From positions 1-8,242 of the forward strand of contig DATNBR010000023.1 of assembly GCA_035571875.1 (NCBI GenBank): a stretch of 8,242 nucleotides of DNA, read 5' to 3'. Position numbers and translations under genes: made by a program. Positions 4,128 to 8,242 of this stretch are shown here, one piece after another. The stretch is from Parafrigoribacterium_A sp035571875 (GTDB lineage: Bacteria > Actinomycetota > Actinomycetes > Actinomycetales > Microbacteriaceae). The notes beneath the pieces were generated by a model that saw only the letters and a program-made list of their open reading frames with translations, was not told the origin of the DNA and ran no database searches. Position 1 is the stretch's first letter. Every line of letters starts with the position of its first letter.

Positions 4128-6436
4128 CCGAGCACGAACCCGACGGGCACCCGCACGATCTTCATAACTCAGGCAATACGGCCGCGCACGAGCCGGAAGG
4201 GGCGGATGTCGTGGTCGCCGAGCACGAATTGCCTGAGTTACGCACAGAGCACGCGGGGCACGAAGAGCACGCGGGGCACGACATGCACGCCGGGCACGAC
4301 GAGCACGCGGGCCACGACACGCACGACGGGCACGCGGGGCACGACGTGCACGCCGGGCACGACGGGCACGCGGGCCACGACGAGCACGCCGGTCACGACC
4401 ACTCCGCGCACGACCCGGCGATGTTCAAGCGCAAGTTCTGGCTGAGCCTCGTGCTCACCATCCCGACGCTCGTCTTCTCGAGAGGCCTGCAAGACATCCT
4501 GGGCCTCGGAGGCCCACGCTTCCCCGGCAGCGACTACATCCCGGCCGTGTTCGGCCTCGTGCTGATGGTCTACGGCGGTTGGGTCTTCATCAAGGGCGGC
4601 ATCGCCGAGCTGCGGGCGAAGCAGCCGGGCATGATGACCCTGATCTCGCTCGCGATCGTCGTCGCCTTCGGGTACAGCGCCGCCGTCACGCTCGGCCTCA
4701 ACGGCATGGACTTCTGGTGGGAGCTCGCCACGCTCATCACGATCATGCTGCTCGGGCACTGGATCGAGATGTCCGCGATCATGGGGGCGCAGAACGCGCT
4801 CGGCGAACTGGCCAAGCTGCTCCCGGATGAGGCGGAACTCCTGCAGGACGACGGCGAGGCCACCACCACGGTTCCGGTCGCGCGGCTGCGGCGTGGCGAC
4901 CGCGTGCTCGTGCGTCCGGGCGCAGCCATCCCGGTGGACGGCGAGATCGTCGACGGCGAGTCCGAGGTCAACGAATCGCTGCTCACTGGCGAATCGTCGG
5001 CGGTTGCAAAGGTCGTCGGTGCCCGCGTGATCGCCGGCAGCATCAACGGCTCGGGCGCCCTCACCGTGCGCGTCACCGAGACGGGCGACACGACGGCGCT
5101 CGCGGGCATCATGAAGCTCGTCGCCGACGCGCAGCAGAGCAGGTCGGGCAGCCAGGTGCTCGCCGACCGCGCCGCAGCGCTCCTCTTCTATGTCGCGGTC
5201 GCGGCGGCGGTCGTCACCCTGTTGGTCTGGTTCCTGCTCAAGCCGGATGACCCGGGCTTCGTTCTCGAACGCGTCGTCGCGGTGCTGGTGATCGCCTGCC
5301 CGCACGCGCTGGGACTCGCGATCCCGCTCGTGGCCCTCATCTCCACCACGAAGGGCGCCCGCCAGGGGATCCTGGTGCGCAGCCGCATCGCCCTCGAGGA
5401 GGCTCGCAGCATCGACGTCGTGCTCTTCGACAAGACCGGAACCCTCACCGAGGGGCGGCAGGGCGTCTCCGACCTGCTATGCGCCGGGGAGGAACTGGAC
5501 TCGGGCTCGACCGGCGAAGAGTCGGATGGCGGGGACGAACGCGCACCGCTGAGCGACTCGCAGGCGACCATGCTCGCGCTCGCGGCATCCGTGGAGAAGC
5601 GGGCGGAGCATCCGATCGGCCGGGCCATCGTGGCCGAGGCCGACGCCCGCGGAGCAACGGTTGCACGCGCGACAGGCTTCGTCTCCCTGCCCGGCCGCGG
5701 CGCCGAGGCGACCGTCGACGATCGCACCGTCACGGTCACGAGTGCTCGCCTGTTGATCGAGCGCGGCATCGCGATGGAGCCGTCGCTCGTCAACGCGAAT
5801 CGACTGCTCAGCGCGCAGGGCAAGACCGTGGTGTTCGTGCTCGACGGCGAGGAGGTGCTCGGACTGATCGCCCTCGCCGACGTCATCCGGCCGGAGTCCG
5901 CCGAGGCGGTCTCGCTGCTGCACAGGCGCGGGGTGCGCGTCGCGATGCTCACCGGGGATTCGCACGCTGTCGGCAACTGGGTCGCGCATCGACTCGGTAT
6001 CACCGAGGTCTTCGCCGAGGTGCTTCCCGCACAGAAGGCGGATGTCGTGGCCGACCTGCAGAAGGGCGGCACCAGGGTCGCCATGGTCGGCGACGGCGTG
6101 AATGACGCCCCCGCGCTGGCCAGGGCCGACATCGGCATCGCGATCGGTGCAGGCACGGATGTGGCGATCGAGTCGGCAGGCGTCGTGCTGGCCTCGAGCG
6201 ACCCCCGTGCCGTCGCGGACGTGCTGACGCTCAGCCGCGCCACCTACCGCAAGGAGCTGCAGAACCTGTGGTGGGCCGCCGGGTACAACATCATCGGACT
6301 GCCTCTTGCCGCGGGCGTGCTGGTGGGCGTCGGATTCACCATGCCGCCGGCGGTGGCCGCCATCCTGATGTCCGCGTCGACGATCATCGTCGCGGCGAAC
6401 GCGCAACTGCTGAGGCTCGTGAAGCTCGGGCGGTAA
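4124..6436 (+). CDS. copB: CopB-type P1B-3 copper/silver-exporting ATPase
   Basis: 770-residue inner-membrane heavy-metal ATPase. A His-rich cytosolic N-terminus (25 His in residues 1-97) replaces the usual CxxC domain and is followed by eight membrane helices. Motifs in order: TGES 288-291 (actuator), CPH 392-394 in the sixth helix (metal transport site), DKTGT 436-440 (phosphorylated Asp436), HP 496-497 (nucleotide domain), GDGVND 656-661. The last helices carry YN..PLAAG (721-731) and P-x6-MSASTIIVAAN (742-759). CPH plus these motifs define group P1B-3, whose known members move Cu(II), Cu(I) or Ag(I). An acidic Ser/Gly-rich insert lies at about 455-472. The ATG overlaps the csoR stop, with AGGGGAG seven bases upstream, so it should be translated from the csoR mRNA. 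A perfect 13-bp inverted repeat lies in its first 120 bases. The family is firm; the exact metal is inferred. Confidence 0.94.
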   Translation: MTEHEPDGHPHDLHNSGNTAAHEPEGADVVVAEHELPELRTEHAGHEEHAGHDMHAGHDEHAGHDTHDGHAGHDVHAGHDGHAGHDEHAGHDHSAHDPAMFKRKFWLSLVLTIPTLVFSRGLQDILGLGGPRFPGSDYIPAVFGLVLMVYGGWVFIKGGIAELRAKQPGMMTLISLAIVVAFGYSAAVTLGLNGMDFWWELATLITIMLLGHWIEMSAIMGAQNALGELAKLLPDEAELLQDDGEATTTVPVARLRRGDRVLVRPGAAIPVDGEIVDGESEVNESLLTGESSAVAKVVGARVIAGSINGSGALTVRVTETGDTTALAGIMKLVADAQQSRSGSQVLADRAAALLFYVAVAAAVVTLLVWFLLKPDDPGFVLERVVAVLVIACPHALGLAIPLVALISTTKGARQGILVRSRIALEEARSIDVVLFDKTGTLTEGRQGVSDLLCAGEELDSGSTGEESDGGDERAPLSDSQATMLALAASVEKRAEHPIGRAIVAEADARGATVARATGFVSLPGRGAEATVDDRTVTVTSARLLIERGIAMEPSLVNANRLLSAQGKTVVFVLDGEEVLGLIALADVIRPESAEAVSLLHRRGVRVAMLTGDSHAVGNWVAHRLGITEVFAEVLPAQKADVVADLQKGGTRVAMVGDGVNDAPALARADIGIAIGAGTDVAIESAGVVLASSDPRAVADVLTLSRATYRKELQNLWWAAGYNIIGLPLAAGVLVGVGFTMPPAVAAILMSASTIIVAANAQLLRLVKLGR
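4165..4240. repeat. Perfect 13-bp inverted repeat within the 5' end of copB
   Basis: TAACTCAGGCAAT (4165-4177) recurs as its exact reverse complement ATTGCCTGAGTTA (4228-4240) with a 50-nt spacer. Neither side extends further. The arms are AT-richer than the surrounding sequence and code for unrelated peptides (around HNSGNT and HELPEL), so protein constraint does not explain them. In RNA they could form a stem 41 nt downstream of the copB start codon; in DNA they could be a protein site or the ends of a small insertion. Confidence 0.7.
4250..4402 (+). repeat. 18-bp coding tandem repeat (HAGHDx units) in copB
   Basis: Eight six-residue units of the form H-A-G-H-D/E-x, with one extra HDG after the fourth, cover copB residues 43-93. 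A longer order is present too: the 36 bases from 4286 and the 36 from 4349, 63 bp apart, differ at only three positions. Residues 49-69 therefore look like a duplicate of 70-90. Growth by replication slippage or unequal recombination is the simplest explanation, and the length probably varies between strains. Confidence 0.85.
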
Positions 6437-6459
6437 CGCTCCGCCTGCTGCGCATACGC

Positions 6460-6465
6460 CATACT
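6460..6465 (+). promoter_or_regulatory. -10 box of the lipid kinase gene, leaderless type
   Basis: CATACT is followed by six bases (GGGCGC) and the ATG at 6472, the same geometry as at the hydrolase and csoR genes. No Shine-Dalgarno site and no clear -35 box are seen. It suggests a separate leaderless start for this gene despite the 35-nt gap to copB. Confidence 0.45.
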
Positions 6466-6471
6466 GGGCGC

Positions 6472-7422
6472 ATGACGACGCCGAAGCCGCTGCGCCTCGT
6501 CGTCGCCATCAACCCGTCCGCCTCCTTCGGTAAGGGGCGCGACGTCGGCCCCGCCGTGGTGCAGACCCTCCGCGCATCCGGGCACGAGGTGACGGCTCTC
6601 ACCGAGCCCGACTTCGACGCGCTTCGGGATGCCGCCCGCACGGCCCTGAGGCAGCATCCGGATGCGCTCGTGGTCGTCGGCGGCGACGGCATGGTGAGCC
6701 TCGGCGTGAACCTGCTCGTCGGTACAAAGATTCCGCTCGGCATCGTGCCGTCGGGAACCGGCAACGACATGGCGCGCGGCCTCGGCATCCCGGTCGGCAA
6801 CACCGAAGCGGCGATCCAGCTACTGCTCTCGTTGCTGCACCAGCCGTCCAGGGTGATCGACGCCGGCCGTGTGACCGAGGCCGACGGGCGCACCACCTGG
6901 TTCGCCTCCGTGCTCTCCGCGGGCTTCGACGCGGTGGTGAATGAGCGCGCGAATCTCATGCGCTGGCCGCGCGGGCGCAGCCGCTACAACCTCGCCCTGC
7001 TGCGCGAACTCGCCGTGCTGAAGCCGATTCGCTACCGGCTCACTCTTGACGGCGTCGACTCCGAGACCAAGGCCATGCTCGTCGCGGCGGGCAACAACGT
7101 GTCGCTCGGTGGCGGAATGCGTCTCGTGCCGAACGCCGAGCTCGACGACGGCCTGCTCGACGTGCTCGTCGTGCAGCCCCTCTCGCGCACGGCGTTCCTG
7201 CGCATCTTTCCGCGCGTGTTCAAGGGCACGCACGTCAGCGACGTGCGGGTGTCGATCACGCATGCCCGCAGCATCCGAATCGAAGCGGATGCGGTGGTCG
7301 CCTATGCGGACGGCGAACGCATCGGCCCGCTCCCGATCGATGTCGAGCTCGTGCCCGGGGTGTTGCGCGTGCTGGCCCCGGCAACCGCTACCGCTACTGC
7401 TACCGCCTCACCGCGCCAGTAA
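6472..7422 (+). CDS. Diacylglycerol/sphingosine kinase-family lipid kinase
   Basis: 316-residue protein of the DAGK_cat / YegS-LCB5 lipid kinase family, which phosphorylates diacylglycerol or related lipids at the membrane using ATP. Motifs: INPSASFGKG (13-22), nucleotide-binding GGDGM (70-74), with Met where most relatives have Thr, and GIVPSGTGNDMARGLGIP (90-107), the GTGND signature. The C-terminal beta-sandwich contains GGGMRLVPNAELDDGLLDVL (213-232) and ends in YADGERIGPLPIDVELVPGVLRVL. The last 15 residues are a low-complexity Ala-Thr tail. Such kinases recycle diacylglycerol released in envelope polymer synthesis, or make phosphatidylinositol-type lipids in actinobacteria; the substrate cannot be read here. 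The start is the ATG at 6472, six bases after a -10 box. It follows copB in the same direction, but its function and own promoter make operon membership doubtful. Confidence 0.9.
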   Translation: MTTPKPLRLVVAINPSASFGKGRDVGPAVVQTLRASGHEVTALTEPDFDALRDAARTALRQHPDALVVVGGDGMVSLGVNLLVGTKIPLGIVPSGTGNDMARGLGIPVGNTEAAIQLLLSLLHQPSRVIDAGRVTEADGRTTWFASVLSAGFDAVVNERANLMRWPRGRSRYNLALLRELAVLKPIRYRLTLDGVDSETKAMLVAAGNNVSLGGGMRLVPNAELDDGLLDVLVVQPLSRTAFLRIFPRVFKGTHVSDVRVSITHARSIRIEADAVVAYADGERIGPLPIDVELVPGVLRVLAPATATATATASPRQ

Positions 7423-7473
7423 CCGTCTCGTCGCACCAGAAACGTCTGGCGCGCCGAGGCGGTTTCCGGTGCG
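7421..7473 (+). terminator. Long hairpin at the lipid kinase stop codon, possible terminator
   Basis: Starting within the TAA stop, 7421-7430 (AACCGTCTCG) pairs with 7455-7464 (CGAGGCGGTT), continued by CGC/GCG (7432-7434/7451-7453) and CCAGA/TCTGG (7436-7440/7445-7449) around an AACG tetraloop: 18 pairs with two mismatches. Only short T-runs follow, so termination is uncertain. An alternative 12-bp helix (7432-7443/7462-7473) competes with it. The remaining bases to 7666 hold a 10-bp tandem repeat at 7471-7490 and the lipoprotein-like frame on the other strand. Confidence 0.5.
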
Positions 7474-7490
7474 TGGAAGGGCGTGGAAGG
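7471..7490. repeat. Two tandem copies of a 10-bp unit
   Basis: GCGTGGAAGG occurs twice in direct contact, followed by the partial GCGCGGA. It lies in the non-coding gap downstream of the lipid kinase gene. Confidence 0.8.
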
Positions 7491-7666
7491 GCGCGGATGC
7501 GCGTGCTCGCGGCGCGAGTGGGCGCTTAGCCGTGCTGGCTGCTGGCTGCGGGTTCGGCGCGGGAGCGCGCATCCGCTCAACTCGATGGCAAGTCCCGCCA
7601 CGACGGCTGTCGCGGTCATTCGGCGCGCGGTACGGGTCATGGTGTCCCTTGGGTGACGTGCTGCTT

Positions 7667-7695
7667 TTGTTGAGCGCTCGCGCATGTGGCATACT
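7667..7695 (+). promoter_or_regulatory. Promoter of tRNA-Glu
   Basis: TTGTTG (7667-7672) and CATACT (7690-7695) are separated by exactly 17 bp. The predicted start near 7702 leaves a leader of about 12 nt before the tRNA at 7715. Confidence 0.6.
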
Positions 7696-7714
7696 CGTTG
7701 AGTTGTCCACTAAC

Positions 7715-7790
7715 GGCCCCATCGTATAGTGGCCTAGTACGCCGCCCTCTCACGGCGGTAACACCGGTTCGAATCCGGTTGGGGTCACCA
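7715..7790 (+). tRNA. tRNA-Glu (anticodon CTC)
   Basis: Hand-folded cloverleaf: acceptor GGCCCCA (7715-7721) with TGGGGTC (7780-7786), including one G-T pair; anticodon stem CCGCC (7742-7746)/GGCGG (7754-7758) with anticodon CTC at 7749-7751, which reads GAG; T-arm ACCGG-TTCGAAT-CCGGT (7763-7779); discriminator A7787. CCA is encoded (7788-7790), unlike in the tRNA-Gln of this window. It has its own promoter and terminator, so it is transcribed alone. Confidence 0.96.
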
Positions 7791-7794
7791 ACAC

Positions 7795-7834
7795 AAAACC
7801 CCCGCTTGCCAGCATTTCGGCAGGCGGGTTTTTT
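7795..7834 (+). terminator. Intrinsic terminator of tRNA-Glu
   Basis: 10-bp stem CCCGCTTGCC (7801-7810) / GGCAGGCGGG (7819-7828) with one G-T pair, loop AGCATTTC, then six T (7829-7834). An A-run (7795-7798) precedes it. A textbook rho-independent terminator. Confidence 0.93.
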
Positions 7835-7867
7835 GTCGCCCGCGCCATTCGCGCCGCTGCACTCCAC

Positions 7868-7873
7868 TACGCT
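7868..7873 (+). promoter_or_regulatory. Candidate -10 box of the terC leader transcript
   Basis: TACGCT fits TAnnnT and lies about seven bases before the first base of the predicted riboswitch helix, so the transcript would start close to 7880. No -35 box at proper spacing is visible, so this is weak. Confidence 0.35.
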
Positions 7874-7880
7874 TGACCCT

Positions 7881-7991
7881 GCGAAGGGGAGTATTCCACC
7901 TCGCTGTTTCCGTCAGCACGGGCCCCGATGATGCGGCCTCGGGAACGGCGGCGTCGCCAGCGAGACCGGGCGGCGCGGAAGAGACTTTCGG
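7881..7991 (+). promoter_or_regulatory. yybP-ykoY-type Mn2+ riboswitch in the terC leader
   Basis: The leader carries the hallmark GGGGAGTA (7886-7893) of the yybP-ykoY family, a later CCGTCAGCACGG (7910-7921) like the family's GUCAAUACG block, and a 3' GAAGAGACTTTCG (7978-7990) like its AAGACCUUU end. Nested helices can be drawn: CGAAGG/CTTTCG (7882-7887/7985-7990, one G-T pair), TTCC/GGAA (7894-7897/7977-7980), CTCGCTG/CAGCGAG (7900-7906/7958-7964), CCGT/ACGG (7910-7913/7945-7948) and CCCGA/TCGGG (7924-7928/7939-7943). This family senses Mn2+ and often precedes TerC-type genes, which is what follows. There is no T-tract, so control is probably at translation. Identification is by eye, without a covariance search. 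Confidence 0.72.
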
Positions 7992-8023
7992 GCCCTGTCG
8001 ACCCCTCTTCGCTAAGGACTCCC

Positions 8024-8242
8024 ATGGAGCTTGCCCTTCCCCTCTGGTTCGAGATCACCACCTTCGTGGTTCTCACCGGCATCATCGTCTTCGACCTCGT
8101 GCACGCCTATCGCAGACCGCACATCCCGTCGACGAAGGAGTCGAGCCTGTGGGTCGGCTTCTACGTGCTGCTCGCGCTCGTCTTCGCGGTGCTGATGCTC
8201 GTGCTGGGCGACGCGGAGCACGCCGGACAGTTCGTGGCAGGC
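8024..8242 (+). CDS. terC: TerC-family integral membrane protein, N-terminal part
   Basis: First 73 residues of a membrane protein running off the window end. Helix one (about 7-28, LWFEITTFVVLTGIIVFDLV) contains the membrane Asp typical of TerC/Alx proteins (FDLV). A short basic loop (HAYRRPHIPSTKESS) follows with the family's PSTKE-type motif, then helix two (42-61, WVGFYVLLALVFAVLMLVLG). TerC proteins act in metal-ion handling at the membrane, and Mn2+ efflux is established for several. The ATG is supported by AAGGA (8014-8018) five bases upstream. The riboswitch-like leader 33 nt upstream fits a Mn2+-responsive role. The specific function (tellurite resistance, Mn export or metalation of secreted proteins) cannot be decided from this fragment. 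Confidence 0.85.
   Translation, partial: MELALPLWFEITTFVVLTGIIVFDLVHAYRRPHIPSTKESSLWVGFYVLLALVFAVLMLVLGDAEHAGQFVAG

Larger units (their letters stand above)
7302..7640 (-). pseudogene. Possible remnant of a lipoprotein gene
   Basis: On the minus strand an ATG at 7640 has AAGGGA four bases upstream and opens a typical lipoprotein signal peptide: basic TRTARR, a hydrophobic stretch (TATAVVAGLAIEL) and a lipobox LSGC, with the would-be lipidated Cys at residue 24. After that the 112-residue frame becomes Arg/Pro/Ser-rich and runs through the hairpin at 7421-7464 and then antisense into the 3' end of the lipid kinase gene, ending in the complement of its Ala-Thr tail. So the first 25-30 codons look genuine and the rest does not. 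The likeliest reading is a 5' remnant of a deleted or rearranged lipoprotein gene; a very short real lipoprotein or chance are the alternatives. The Glu before the lipobox is unusual and fits decay. Confidence 0.33.

Noticed and set aside
4250..4402. Regular repeats in copB considered as a CRISPR-like array
   Set aside because: Units are 18 bp without unique spacers and encode an in-frame His-rich peptide.
4238..6406. Very long open frames antisense to copB
   Set aside because: High-GC coding DNA commonly leaves antisense frames open; their products are Arg/His/Asp/Gly-rich and carry no recognisable motif, while the sense frame holds all P-type ATPase motifs.
7637..7867. Minus-strand frame with PNRIRTGVTAVRGRR over the tRNA-Glu gene
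   Set aside because: Same artefact, antisense of tRNA-Glu and its terminator.

Overview
The window looks like chromosomal DNA from a high-GC actinobacterium, most likely a member of the Microbacteriaceae. The grounds are strong G/C preference at third codon positions, an actinobacterial-type gltX C-terminus, the intergenic word 'gaggaacgagcgtatcgaga' that I recall as common in that family, frequent GGATG/CATCC words, and promoters that place a -10 box six bases before the start codon. No mobile element, integrase, CRISPR array or phage gene is visible.

Layout. 1-1324: the 3' end of gltX (glutamyl-tRNA synthetase) overlaps by 4 nt a thioredoxin-reductase-like flavoprotein gene. 1332-1392: a degenerate intergenic repeat. 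1392-2348 (-): a CtaG-type membrane protein linked to cytochrome c oxidase copper assembly. 2410-2481: tRNA-Gln(CTG) with an intrinsic terminator. 2593-2862 (-): a small zinc-ribbon protein of unknown role. 3029-3667 (-): an UlaG-like metallo-beta-lactamase-fold hydrolase. 3840-6436: a two-gene copper (or silver) efflux operon consisting of a CsoR/RcnR-family repressor with its palindromic operator, then a CopB-type P1B-3 ATPase with a strikingly periodic His-rich N-terminus. 6472-7422: a diacylglycerol/sphingosine-kinase-family lipid kinase. 7423-7714: a long hairpin, a short tandem repeat and a possible lipoprotein-gene remnant on the minus strand. 7715-7790: tRNA-Glu(CTC) with a terminator. 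7881-8242: a leader resembling the yybP-ykoY Mn2+ riboswitch, followed by the 5' end of a terC-family gene.

How the parts fit. GluRS and tRNAs for Glu and Gln lie within 8 kb; in bacteria lacking GlnRS one GluRS charges both. The rest leans towards metal handling: copper delivery to the oxidase (ctaG-like), copper sensing and export (csoR-copB), and probable Mn2+-controlled TerC. In the copper operon the sensor and the pump both carry His where the best-known Cu(I) versions carry Cys. This suggests, but does not prove, a matched ligand preference.

I see no wholly new multi-gene system. The points most worth a second look are the His-substituted sensor/pump pair, the 3-residue histidine register, a perfect 13-bp inverted repeat inside the start of copB, the degenerate NADPH site of the flavoprotein, and the competing pairings in the terC leader.
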